Shown here in pieces: positions 53,211-63,245 of a DNA stretch of 64,000 nucleotides. The stretch lies in contig CM070567.1 in NCBI GenBank assembly GCA_036346405.1, positions 47,479,633-47,543,632 on the forward strand, read 5' to 3'. The translations under genes and the position numbers were made by a program. The DNA is from Phyllostachys edulis (Eukaryota; Streptophyta; Magnoliopsida; Poales; Poaceae). Position 1 is the first letter of the stretch; each line of letters opens with the position of its first letter. A model generated the notes under the pieces. The model saw only the letters and a list, made by a program, of their open reading frames with translations. It made no database searches and had not been told where the DNA came from.

Positions 53211-55794
53211 ATGGCGGACGTGAGGCCAGTATGAGTTGCTTGACCCGGTGATTGACGCACATCACCGTAGCCGTCTTAGTACCGTGCCCCCCCAGCAGGG
53301 CGAGGCGTCGATTGAGCTTGGTATGTTTCGGTTGCGCACGCCTATGAGGGCATGGAGGCTGCACGCAGACTGGATTCCGAGGTACGCATAGTTTTAATAC
53401 ACTCAATCGCGGTATGACTATTTTGCGTGCATTCATGTTTATTCTTAATTGTTTCGATGCAGGTTGAGAGCGGCAGGCCTCCTTGCACTAGCGAGGATGG
53501 TGGAGGCGACTTTTCAGGATGACCAGACCGTGGTGCCGGTCAGACGCCTAGGCGTTTATACGATCGGGCGCCGCCGACGGCGCCTGGTTGATCACGGAGG
53601 TCGAGACGCTACGCTCCACCTTCCATGCGGGGAGATGGCGCCGACGCTGCAAGACGTGAGCTTCCTACTCGGGTTGCCATGCGCAGGCTCCCCCTGGTGG
53701 CGTACGACATCTCGCCCTCGTGGCGCACTGACCTCCTAGAGAGGTTCCATGATGTGCTGCCGCCAGCAACAACTACACCGAGTTCAGCAGCCTGCACGGG
53801 CCGACGTTGAAGTGGATCTGCTAGTTCTACGTAAGTATTTGTAACTATTGTCATCTCACTTAAATTCGTATGTGAACCTTGCTGATTTGTACATGTCTTC
53901 TTGCAGCCCGAGCGTATGGCGCCTGGCGCAGGGGATGTGGTTGTTAGGAGGCACTTTTAGGCCTACCTGCTATGGTTGTTCGGGTGGGTCATGTTTCTGG
54001 GGTCCCACGGCGACAGCGTCGACAAGCACTACGTCCGGTACGCACAAGAGGTGGCCAACTTGGAGATTGAAGAGATCCTCCCACGCCTGGGTCCGGCCAG
54101 ATTTTGCGCGACGCGCGCACAAGATCGGCGACGCGTGCACCGCACCAGACAACTCCATCCTCTTCGGATGTCCACTACTCAGAGTCGGGTCCTTCGAGCG
54201 CTTCAGATCGGACGACCACAATCGGACTTGAGAGCGATACGATCGGCTTTGTACGCTATGGGCGATGAGGTGGACCGGCCCACCATGGGCACGGTTTGGT
54301 GCCGCCGACGGGTTAGTTTTTTGATCATTTTTTTGGTATTGTAATCACAATTTCATGTGCTAAGTTTGCGGTGTTCTATTGCACAGGTCACCTTCACGCT
54401 GATCACTTCGCAGGGGTCTTACCCGGAGTACATCGCGATGTTCGATCAGCTGACGGATGACCGCGTCATCTGGACACCGTACACTACGGAGAGGCTTTTG
54501 CAGCGGGCGCCTGGCGGACTGTCGCTCCTGTGCTCGCGAGACTACGAGTATTGGTACACGCGGAGGCCCTTGGTACATGATGTCTTCGTGGAGGAGTACC
54601 AGGTGCAGCGGGTCATGTGCCAGTTTGGTCTATGACAGGAGATCCCACTTCTTGTGGGATACGTGCAAAGCGCGTCCATGCGTAAGTTCAGATGTTTACT
54701 TCTTTCACACAATGTAATTATGTGCTGACCAAATAATTGTGTTGCTGTCCACAGGTACACTAGGAAGGGAGTACGTGGCACGATGTCCTGGTTGGATAGG
54801 ATGAGGCCTTGGGTTGATGCTTGGAGTCATGCGCTCAACGATCTCATCTAGTGTGGGGAGGATCCCTACGACTTCGAGACATACGCGGATTACATGGATT
54901 GGTACTCTAGTCAGACGAGGCTTCACTACGTCCAGGTCATGGTCAACCCACCACGACACGAGGCTGCAACGTCCGACATGTACCCTACCCAGCCGGACTC
55001 CGCTTTCCACCTCTTCGTACGTATTGAATGGTCCTTAATTCATATTTAGCTTGCCATATTTATGTTTCCAACTTGTTCATTACTTGCGCAGACGGATCTA
55101 CACCGGGAGATTCTCGAGGTAGCAACCACTGTGCACCAGAGGATGCAGGGGGACACGAGAGGGCTCGTGCAGCGGATCATGGACGCGGCGAGACGAGGCA
55201 TCCAGATTGCGACTTGTCGCACGCTGAGGGACTCGGTGGATCGACCAGTGCGAGGACAAGAGGTCACCTTAGGACAAGGTGGTTCACGTCCACGGGCTCC
55301 TGCCCCGGACGTGGCGGGCGTGTCATCGTGGCACCATGGTGGGAGCACCACTGGACAGGGCTCATCGGGGCACGCCTTCGTGCCACCAGGTATGACCACC
55401 TTGCCTCCGATAGTTACTAATAGCAATCTTCTCTATCAGGTCCTGAGCTCCACCATCACGTGGGGCAGGGGTACGCGGAGTCGTCAGCGCATGTCTCTGG
55501 GACAGCAGGTATGGCCGCCTTGGGATGATTACGTTTCTTTTTCGTGTTTTCGGCATGATTACGTTTGTAACATAATACTTCACAGGAATGCCTTGGGAGG
55601 ACGGTTCATTTCCGGACGACGGGGCAAACCTATCGGTACCCCTCGATTTCTTCTTCGGTGACCTACGTGACGCCTTGTTCAACTTGGAGGCTTCTCAGCT
55701 GCAAAGTGCTCCGCCACCGACCCAACCGACACAAGACGCCCCCCTCGCGACACCACCTCGGACTACTCGTCTCGGTCGGCCACCATCACTTTGA
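53211..55794 (+). pseudogene. Plant mobile domain (PMD) gene, multi-exon, decayed
   Basis: The PMD (aminotransferase-like) domain occurs in MAIN/MAIL-type proteins and in plant transposons; its biochemistry is not settled. Exons inferred from GT..AG borders: 53211-53382, 53463-53830, 53907-54311, 54387-54681, 54755-55016, 55092-55389, 55440-55508 and 55586-55794. Readable blocks include LLDPVIDAHHRSRL, LHADWIPR, RAAGLLALARM, TLHLPCGEMAPTLQDVSFLLGLP, LLWLFGWVMF, DKHYVRYAQEVA, SQGSYPEYIAMFDQL and MSWLDRMRPWVDAWS. The start near 53211 is uncertain. Two frameshifts lie in exon 2 (near 53690 and 53766), with stops near 53821, 53957 and 54849. Most domain segments survive, so the gene was probably intact not long ago. 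Confidence 0.8.
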
Positions 55795-56400
55795 TTCTCG
55801 ACATACTCGGACCGTCATAGCGAGAGGCCGGGCGACACGTGGAGTGTGCCCCAAGAGGGTCGCCAAGAGATATTTGGTCCTCCAAATATCACCATACCAT
55901 GTAAATATTAATATGTGTACAACTATTATTATGCTAGTCTCATGTTTCGAAATCTCTTTTTTGCATGTTTGTTCGGTTCCATAATCTATCAACGTACATC
56001 ACAACATCTGTTTTAGGGTTCAGGCTTAGGGTTTAGGCTTTTCAGATCGATGTGACAACACTCTATGTCTTTCTTTGCAGAGTCATGTCTTTTCGCTCAA
56101 AAGTCGGGCGAGGCGGTCGAGGTTGTCATCAAGCAAGCAAAGTCGCCCGTGTGGTCTTGTCATTTGCAAAAAAGTCGTCTCTTTTGGTGTTGTCACTGCG
56201 CAAAACTGCCCCATTTGGTCTTATCTCTGCGCAAAGCAGCCAGTCTCGTCAGGTCTTGTCATCTACAACCTAACACATTACCCCGTCAGGTCTTGGCCTC
56301 CCCCCGCGAGCTATAAAATGTGCGCCCCACGCTCCGGAAGGACCACTCAATCCTTCAAACCGTAGGAAGAAGAACCTTCTCCGTCATACACTAACATACC
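55795..56400 (+). other. 3' end of the PMD gene and promoter of the second MULE gene
   Basis: 55795-56050 is AT-rich tail sequence with TTAGGGTTCAGGCTTAGGGTTTAGG at its end. 56060-56330 contains repeated GGTCTTGTCA/GCGCAAA motifs and a TATA box, giving the look of a promoter. Confidence 0.5.
56310..56319 (+). promoter_or_regulatory. TATA box of the second MULE gene
   Basis: AGCTATAAAATGTGC lies about 85 bases upstream of the ATG at 56401, with a CA-rich leader between them (CATACACTAACATACC before the ATG). Confidence 0.65.
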
Positions 56401-56995
56401 ATGGCAGACGCCAGGACCATCCCAACCAGGTCGCCGGCGGCACCTTCTCTCGAAAGGAGGGAGGACTTCGGCCCTAACTACCGGTTGATGCCGAACAAGC
56501 GTCCTCAACCGGTATGGCCAAAATGCAGACACGGGGAGGACGCTATCGTGCGTGTCATAGATCGTCTTTTCGATGGCGGATGGCGTTTCTTCGATGTCCA
56601 TACTGGGTAAATACTTTTGTTCATGCTACTGCTAATACATCCTCCATACTAACCGTCCCTTGCAGCAGATGGTGAAATGCAACTTTACCCGCTGGATCGA
56701 TCCTCCCCACGCTTACTATGTTGCGAGGCACATGGATATATTGTGGAACCGAATCTTTGATTTAGAGGCGCAAATTGACGATCTCAAGGAGCAAAATGAT
56801 GACCTCCGCCAATAGATGCAGTGTGAGAGGGGAAACGAAGAGGTCGTGAACATAGGAAGTTCCTACGATCCCACATGTTGCTGCGCCAACCCTAGCTGCA
56901 TATGTGCGTGTCACTACAACGACGGCCAGCCACGTCCGAGGTGCCCAACTGGAGAACACTCTATGTGGGTAGCGCGAGGCACCTTTCCGTACTAG
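56401..56995 (+). pseudogene. GRF-zinc-finger-like gene with coiled coil, unknown function
   Basis: The ATG at 56401 in ACCATGGCAGAC has a good context. Exon 1 (56401 to about 56608) encodes WPKCRHGED....WRFFDVH, like the first half of a GRF-type zinc finger. An intron with acceptor CCTTGCAG (56658-56665) leads to exon 2 with VKCNFTRWIDPP, the second half, then HMDILWNRIFDLEAQIDDLKEQNDDL, a short coiled coil. A TAG near 56814 interrupts the frame, which continues through a Cys-rich stretch (CCCANPSCICACHY) to TAG at 56993-56995. Donor and acceptor phases do not match cleanly, so the splice or the gene is damaged. Similar short proteins accompany grass transposons; the role is unknown. Confidence 0.55.
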
Positions 56996-57394
56996 TTCCC
57001 GGAATGTCTAATTTATTTCCATTCAAAAAAGGCGATATGTATCGTAGAAGTACTTCATTTGTTGCATCGTATGATGTTTGTTGTTACGACGTAACCAAAC
57101 CCTATGCGTTGTGTTATTCCCACCGTTATAAAGTGTTTTTAAATTAGCAACTTCAAATCTCCTAGTCTTTTCAGCATTCCATTCTTCCGTGTTATTCGTG
57201 ATCATCGTAATATCACTTAGCTTCCTACTTACTTAATCATTAATACCTCAATCGCCCTCGTAAAATTCTACGTAAATTCATCGCACTAGAACAACATACG
57301 ATGATCATAAAATGTTATTGCGAGACTAATAGATTTTGTACCGTTAAAAATTTATGAAAATCATAAGTACGTAAAGTAGACTTGCAAATTAGGG
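56996..57394 (+). other. 3' flank of the second MULE gene
   Basis: AT-rich, without ORFs of interest. TTATAAAGTG near 57125 and several AATAAT/ATCATA signals may serve as poly(A) context, but nothing definite is seen. Confidence 0.4.
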
Positions 57395-57535
57395 TTGGAG
57401 AGGAACCTGTCGCCAGTTGAACTAGCGATAGGATCCTATCGCTAGTTGAACTGGCGATAGGAAGTTGGACTGGCGACAGTGCGTGGCGAGTTCCCTTCGC
57501 CGCTTGAATCTGGCGATAGTTTTGTCGCCAGCTTC
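57395..57535. repeat. Subterminal hairpin repeats, right
   Basis: CTGTCGCCAGTTGAAC, CTATCGCTAGTTGAACTGGCGATAGG and TCGCCAGCTTCAATCTGGC units in both orientations. They match the left-end set and can form hairpins. Confidence 0.75.
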
Positions 57536-57562
57536 AATCTGGCATGTGACTCATTTCTGTAT

Positions 57563-57625
57563 TTTTTTGGGGCGACCATATATTTTTGTAATTTTTTTTA
57601 AAAATATTATTTTTTAAAAAAAGCC
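57563..57625 (-). repeat. Right terminal inverted repeat of the MULE
   Basis: The inverse of 52016-52075 with a short A/T insertion. It ends AAAAAAAGCC next to the TACGGATGCC duplication. Confidence 0.75.
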
Positions 57626-57635
57626 TACGGATGCC

Positions 57636-58588
57636 TACGTTTTGGACTCTTCTCACTGTTGCCGCGTTTAAAAACGGGTCCCAGCTTGCTTGAAGCTCCT
57701 TCATCACAGAGAGACGCCTATATATTGGTAGACGAGTTTTGTTCTTCCCTAAATGGCACTGTTGCGGGTGTTTTTGATGGAAGTAGCGTCTCTCAGGCCG
57801 TATTGGAAAAAATGGCAGCTCGGCCGCACGCTCATAGCCTGGACGCGCGGTGAGCCGACACGTATTGTCTCCACACGCCCACCGCCCGGACATAGCTGTG
57901 TCCGCACGTCCACCGCCCCGGACACCCATCGCCTGGATCGCACACGTGTCAGCCGAAGAACCACGTCCGCATGACCCCCGCCTGTATAAGGAGGGACCAA
58001 CATAGCCAGCTGGCCAGGTGACACGTCGCTAGTCCGGGCGGTGGCCGTATGGAGGAGGCTTCTCCGGGCAACACTTGTACGTCTTGTCCGGGCGGTAGGC
58101 ATGCAGACGCGCCTTGTTCGGATGGTGGCCGTGCGGACACGCCCTTGTCCGGGTGGTGGAAGTGCGAACGAGACACGTGTCAAGCGAAGAAGCAACCGAA
58201 CGAGGGGCGCACGTCTTCTGGCGCATCCGCACGCGCACCGCATGGACAAACCTTCTCCGGGCTAGGGGTGATCGAAATTGCACACGTGACTGCGTGAGGC
58301 TCGTCCGAGCTGTCATATTTGTAAATACCGCGCGAGGAGAACCACATTTGCGAATACACCGCTGAATAGTGTCATTTAGTCCAAAAACTCATTGATAGAC
58401 ATTAGTGGAGTAGGTTGTTATGGAACCTAATTATGGTCAAAAGACTAAATCGTTACTACGAGGGGTTTACCTCTTCGGGCTATGAATATGAGGACCCATG
58501 TACAATGATATGTAGATGGATGAATATATTGGATCTCTCTCTACAGTGTCTCTCTTTGGAGTGATCGTACTCACTCCCAATAAGACTT
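57636..58588. other. Spacer with a GC-rich degenerate repeat
   Basis: 58020-58160 contains several degenerate copies of GTCCGGGCGGTGG followed by CGT/GGACACG, giving overlapping Arg/Gly-rich frames on both strands with no recognisable protein. 58370-58590 looks like an eroded LTR or leader. No gene is supported. Confidence 0.55.
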
Positions 58589-58591
58589 TAA

Positions 58592-59901
58592 GTTGTTGTT
58601 TGGATCTCAGAAACAAGAAATGGGTTTTAAGAAAACTAGTTTTAGGAGAATTTTAGCAAAACTGGTTTTAAGTTGTTATTCTGTTAGGATGAATTTATGG
58701 ATTACTTTGTTTGGATCTAAAAAATTAAAACAAGCTTTCACCAATTTTGTGTTTGGCTAAAGATATACTTCAAAATGTATTTTACTGTAGATTAACACAC
58801 AAGATGGCATCGACTCATCTGTACGCCCTACTGCTACAAACTCACCTCTCACTTACTTTCCCCTTCTGAGTACCTCGCCCCCTCGGCGGCGGCGATGCAC
58901 TCCTTGAGCCCGTGCACCCTGCCCATGGCTGCCTTCCTCTCGTCCTCCTCCTCGTTACAGTAGTCCTCGAAGGACACGGTCCTCCTCCGGCGGAGGAGGT
59001 CTGTCACTAGCCACATCGGGCTAGCAGGGTGCGGCAGTGGGGACGACGCCGTTCCTCGGGACGGGTGACGCCACGGCGGATTCGGCGACACGGAGGACAC
59101 ATCGGAGAACACGACGGCGGCGGCGGCGGCCGCCACCATGCCGTGGCGGCCCCGGCGTCGTTAAGCGTGGCCTCATCCGACTCATCGTCGGGCAGCGCGG
59201 GGGAGAGGTCGCGCGGAGGAGGCCAGCGGGAGATATCGTCGCCGAAGCGGTGCAACGGGCGCTGTCTCGGTGAGCCGCTGAGCGCCACGAGGACTCCTCA
59301 AGCATCCGTGGAAGTCGGCGAGTAGGAGGAGGTCGTCAAAGCCATTGCTCCGCCCACCGCCGGTGGAAGCGCGTCTTTGCGCTGCGGGTGGTGGAGCAGT
59401 CGGCCACCCGCCAAAGATTCGTCCAACACGCCCACTCCGTCGGCGACCCACGAGGGCTTTGCGCGGCGTGTCACCAGCGAAAGTAGCAGCGACGCGCCAA
59501 GTCGTGGAGCCCGGCGATGAGTGGGTGGACGCGATGGGAGGCTGAGAGCGAAAGCGGCGCGTGTAGAGAGCTTCTTGGGCCACGTGCGAAAGCAGGAACG
59601 ATGGCGCCACCGCCTTGGGCGAGGTGAGTGTGGAGAGCGCTCGACGAAATCCCACTGCCATTGCTCTGTTCTGCTTCCGCTTCTTGCTCGATGGCGCTGA
59701 GATCGGGTGTATGTAAAATTTGTTTTGTAAAAAACGTCTAGCCCTCATTTTTGGGAAAACGTAATATATTGGACTTATGAGAAACCAGTTTTACTTATCT
59801 TGAGAGTTAGTTACCCAATCCAAACAGAGTTTTCCTAAAACAATGCTAAAAACGGTTTTGGAAAAACCGGTTTTCACAAAACGCATGATCCAAACAAGGC
59901 C
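58592..59901. mobile_element. PIF/Harbinger (Tourist-like) non-autonomous element with GC-rich cargo
   Basis: Left end GTTGTTGTTTGGATC and right end (inverted) GGCCTTGTTTGGATC form imperfect Tourist-type TIRs, flanked on both sides by TAA (58589-58591 and 59902-59904), the superfamily's 3-bp duplication. The subterminal 150 bases on each side are rich in AAAACTGGTTTT/AAACCGGTTTT inverted motifs. The middle (58850-59700) is GC-rich and codes in long frames, with a composition unlike the AT-rich ends, suggesting captured sequence. No transposase is visible. Confidence 0.7.
59182..59661 (-). CDS. Hypothetical ORF inside the Tourist-like element
   Basis: An ATG at 59661 opens a 159-codon frame starting MAVGFRRALSTLTSPKAVAPS. 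The N-terminus is basic and rich in Ser, Arg and Leu without acidic residues, the composition of an organelle-targeting peptide. No domain is recognised. Further minus-strand frame at 58849-59139 contains VSFEDYCNEEEDERKAAMGR, which looks more protein-like and could be a later exon. Transposon-captured gene pieces are the likeliest explanation; chance GC-rich frames cannot be excluded. Confidence 0.3.
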   Translation of the reverse strand: MAVGFRRALSTLTSPKAVAPSFLLSHVAQEALYTRRFRSQPPIASTHSSPGSTTWRVAATFAGDTPRKALVGRRRSGRVGRIFGGWPTAPPPAAQRRASTGGGRSNGFDDLLLLADFHGCLRSPRGAQRLTETAPVAPLRRRYLPLASSARPLPRAARR

Positions 59902-60059
59902 TAAGTCGTTATAGCTCTCTAAATATAGGTCGCTAGCTCTACAACACTTACGCACATTTACCAGCCCATTTCTTATTATTATATTCGTGTCGGATGGAAG
60001 CCAATAGTCTTATCAAGAAGTAGGAAGCCACTAGGCAAGTAGGCAACGGTATAGTAATA

Positions 60060-60320
60060 TGTTTCAAGCAGTTTCATGAAAACTTTTGAAATGTTTCATG
60101 ATTCAATGAGTTTTGCGTATTTCTAGAAGTATCTAGAGGATTCCAAGAAAGTTTCAAAGCGAAGTTTCAATGAGTTTTAGATTATTTGAATCCAAGTTTT
60201 AACGAGTTTTAGCCGAATAGTTTCAAGAAGTTTTCAACAAGTTTCGACAAGTTTCAACCAAATGTCTCAAGAAGTTTCAACAAATTTCAAGCAAAGTTTC
60301 AAGAAGTTTTAATGAGTTTT
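60060..60320. repeat. Degenerate GTTTCAA(G)AAGTTT repeat
   Basis: About 15 imperfect copies of a 12-18-base unit on the plus strand. The pattern is clear though irregular. Confidence 0.75.
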
Positions 60321-60763
60321 GGCTAGTTCTGGCGAGCTCACCTAGCTACGATGACACTACTATGCCACCACGGAGCTGCCCGACACCGCCCGCCGCTGAC
60401 GCACCCTCTTCTCCAGCTTCGGCCCAATTGTCGTTGCCGCCAAGGAGCTGCCCGCCGCCGGATTTGTGCTTGAGCTTCGCACCGAGCCTCCATCTCTCTC
60501 TCTCTTCCCGGCTCTGGCCTGAGCTCCATGCCATGCTGCCGCCAGATCCGAACATCTTGAGTCACGTTGTCTCCGGATCTGTGCGTCCCGAGCTGTGGCG
60601 TCGCTGTCCGTTGCCAGATTCGGAGACGGAGGTGAAGGAGAAGGGGGAGGACGGTGCTAGGGATGAAGGCGGAGGTGGATGGGCGGCGTCTGAGGTGAAG
60701 AAGGAGGGGGAGGACCTCTGCCTCCGTCAGCTTGCCGTCTACCCTCCCCGGCCAGATGCGGGG

Positions 60764-60765
<2 letters not shown>

Positions 60766-60797
<32 letters not shown>
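60766..60797. repeat. (GA)n microsatellite
   Basis: GAGAGA run with a single ATA interruption at the end of a GC-rich block. Confidence 0.95.
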
Positions 60798-61421
60798 TGA
60801 GAGATGAGACCTAGAAGGATGGGGAATAGAGAGAGGGAAAAAGTGACGGGAAGATAAGACGCAGTGGCTCCGATTCAATCCAACGGCGAGAGGCTATACC
60901 GTCGAAACAGTACAGTGTCATCTAGTTTTTTCTCTGAGAAGTAATGCAAGCTACCTGTTTCTCTTACCTATTTGAAAGAAGAGCTGTTAAAAATTGTGAA
61001 TAAACAAGGGGCATCAGGATCATTTGTTTGTTAACGGTTATGAATGAATGAAGGGCATTGAGGTGATTTTGTGCCACATCTCAATTAATTCCTAGACTCA
61101 ATGCTAAAACGTCTTATGTTATGTTTGCAACCTGAAGAAGCAATACGATTATCCTGGAATATCCATATTTATTTGCCGAAATAACACTGTATGGGTGGCA
61201 TTAGCAAAAACAACGCCCTCACCACTGTTTTTACAAAATTGGCACTCGACACCGTTCCTTGGTGGCACGGACGGCTCCCGTGCTGCCACATGGCCTCGTC
61301 CGCACCACCCTAGGATGGAGCCGCCTTGTCCGTCCCTCCCTGGGACGGAGTAGCCAGCTTGCCCGCCCCATCCGTTCCTCCTTGGAACGGACGTGATGTG
61401 ACCATGCCACATACGCATACG

Positions 61422-62235
61422 CAGAGGCGGGCGCAGGATTTGGACCATGGGTATTCAAAATTGCAGATGGCAAGAAAAAAAATTTGACAACCTAAATTAT
61501 AGTTTTATAACACAGAATTAAGTGGCAGCATCATTGATTAATAAAATTGATCACAACTTGAAATTGTCCGGCTACTAATGATCAACATATCAAAGTGGCA
61601 ACATATGAAATAAATAGAGGATAAAACAAAGAAATGGTAACAAAGCTTACAACTTACAAGTTACAGGACAACTTTCCGATCTTTAATGCTTTGAAAATGA
61701 GCGATGATGTCCTTATCCTTAGCTTGCATGAAGAATTCCCTTTCAATCAATGTGACCAAACAACCATTCAAATATTTCGCCCCATCTTGCTTCTTCTCTT
61801 GTTCTTTATCAAATTCATTATAGAAAAGACCCTCTCAACACCAAAGGTTACCTTGCAACAGGAGAACAAGCACCAATTTGAGAAGTTTATAAACAATTTC
61901 ATACCGAGCAACCTTTCCTTGTTTAACTAGCATCATAGACAACTCGCTAGACTTCTCAAAATTTTGAAGTTTTCATCATTTCGACATCATTGATATAGTG
62001 GTGCAACCGAAAACGGTCGGTTCATTTCTTCAAATTCAAATGAATGGGTCACCGGTGACCGTGAACTCAGGCCGAGTGAGCCTGTGAGGCCGTGGCGAGA
62101 GGATCTTCATTTTTTTTTGCCAGAATACACTATACATATGATATACCTAGAATACACTATACATATATGAATTTGTTTTGCAAAAATAATGGGTATTCAA
62201 CTGAATACCATTGAATACAAGTGGGCCCGCCTCTG
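61422..62235. mobile_element. hAT non-autonomous element with a perfect 8-bp duplication
   Basis: Left end CAGAGGCGGGCGCAGG and right end GGGCCCGCCTCTG are terminal inverted repeats of hAT type, flanked by a perfect CGCATACG duplication (61414-61421 and 62236-62243). Inside both ends the motif GGGTATTCA recurs in opposite orientations. The interior is AT-rich; an open frame at 61634-61930 has no recognisable transposase motif and is probably chance. Length is 814 bases. Confidence 0.88.
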
Positions 62236-62243
62236 CGCATACG

Positions 62244-63231
62244 ACCATAGCTCCTAAGATTGAACAAAAGGTGGATTCGTTCCTTCAGCTTCAATTTGTT
62301 TTAAATGAGACTATGATGCTACCTAATGGTGAAAATGTATATTTGTGCAGCTATATAAGGAGAAATGCATCAACACTACGCACTCGTGGTTGGGGGTCCA
62401 CCTAAAAGGAAGCCCACTCGCACATCAAAACCAAGTCAACGTCTTCCCCAACACTTCCTCAGGGTCACCACGTCATTTTTCGTCCAAGTGAAGCAAGAGT
62501 TCAAGTTGGACACGTTCTGGAATCCAATTCGGCCTCTAGAGACAACACCGACTTCAAATGTGCATAACTTTCAAATGCGGAGTCCGTTTGAGGTCCACGA
62601 GTACTTGATGGAAAGCTTATCTCGTCCTCTTTCGAACAGACCTAGCCTTATCTCCAAATTTCTTCTGTGCGCATCACAATCACCAAAAGAAGGTGCTACA
62701 TCACCTGTTTGGGCCAAATTAGGCCTTGTAATGCCTGGGCCCAAGGGGAAGCGACCCCCTCTCTTGGCATGTACTGTTCAAGTTAACAGTACCATGAATA
62801 GTCACATCCCCTTATTTTTTAGTTATGTGCGGCTCTCCCTTCCCTATTTAAGGAGGCCGCACCCCTCTAGTTTTCTTGGATTTTGTTTAGTTAAAAGTTA
62901 GCTTTATTGCAACTTTCTCGTATTGGCTTGTGTCGATTAGACTAACCATAATACCGCTACAGAATCCCAACTTCATCAAATATTTCAATCCTATTTGTAA
63001 TTTTAGATTGCTATTTATCTTGTTCTTGCTTGTTCTTCGATTGCATGCAGGAATAGACATTCGTGGTCAGGTCGATTGTGCTTCTAGCAAGGTCGATAAC
63101 GATCTCAGAATTGGTTCAACGATTGCCGAGCATATTGGTCGTGTATGATTGGTAGCCGAATCGTAAGAGTCATCTCTACCAAATCGAGTTATCCTCATCA
63201 CCGAAAGATCGGGACACCCTTTGGCGCATCA
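62244..63231 (+). repeat. 5' LTR (or its 3' part) of a retrotransposon leaving the window
   Basis: The end GGCGCATCA at 63231 is followed by a primer site for initiator Met tRNA. A CCCTATTTAAGGAGGCC TATA region lies at 62843-62859, followed by a GTTTTCTTGG...leader. I could not find the LTR start, since no second copy is present. The first 100 bases may be older flanking DNA. Gypsy or copia cannot be decided from this part. Confidence 0.6.
62845..62852 (+). promoter_or_regulatory. TATA box of the right-hand LTR
   Basis: TATTTAAG within CCTTCCCTATTTAAGGAGGCC, about 390 bases before the LTR end. Confidence 0.6.
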
Positions 63232-63233
63232 GG

Positions 63234-63245
63234 TGGTATTAGAGC
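63234..63245 (+). promoter_or_regulatory. Primer-binding site of the right-hand retrotransposon
   Basis: TGGTATTAGAGC, one mismatch from the standard initiator-Met site, two bases after the LTR end. Confidence 0.75.

Larger units (their letters stand above)
52016..57625. mobile_element. Mutator-like (MULE) non-autonomous transposon carrying a PMD gene
   Basis: A perfect 10-base direct repeat TACGGATGCC flanks the element (52006-52015 and 57626-57635). The ends are inverted: left GAATTTTTTAAAAAA...ATTACAAAAATATATATTCGCC, right (inverted) GGCTTTTTTTAAAAAA...ATTACAAAAATATATGGTCGCC, followed by AAATGAGTC/GAATGAATC, a TIR of about 60 bases or more. Inside each end are hairpin-forming CTGGCGATAGG/CCTATCGCCAG repeats. 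Length, TIR size and duplication fit Mutator superfamily. The cargo on the plus strand is a plant-mobile-domain gene and a GRF-like gene. No MURA-type transposase is visible, so it would depend on another element. Confidence 0.8.
59905..61413. other. Spacer with degenerate repeats
   Basis: 60060-60320 consists of degenerate copies of AGTTTCAAGAAGTTTT. 60362-60814 is a GC-rich open frame (Pro/Ser/Glu-rich) ending in a (GA)n tract and looks noncoding. 61250-61400 has GGAACGGACG/CGTTCCTTGG inverted motifs. No gene is supported. Confidence 0.55.

Noticed and set aside
60362..60814. 150-codon plus-strand ORF ending in Glu-Arg repeats
   Set aside because: Composition-driven, ends in a (GA)n microsatellite, and has no domain or promoter.
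61634..61930. 98-codon ORF inside the hAT element as a transposase
   Set aside because: No hAT dimerisation or catalytic motif is visible, and the hydrophobic stretch looks like chance translation of T-rich sequence.
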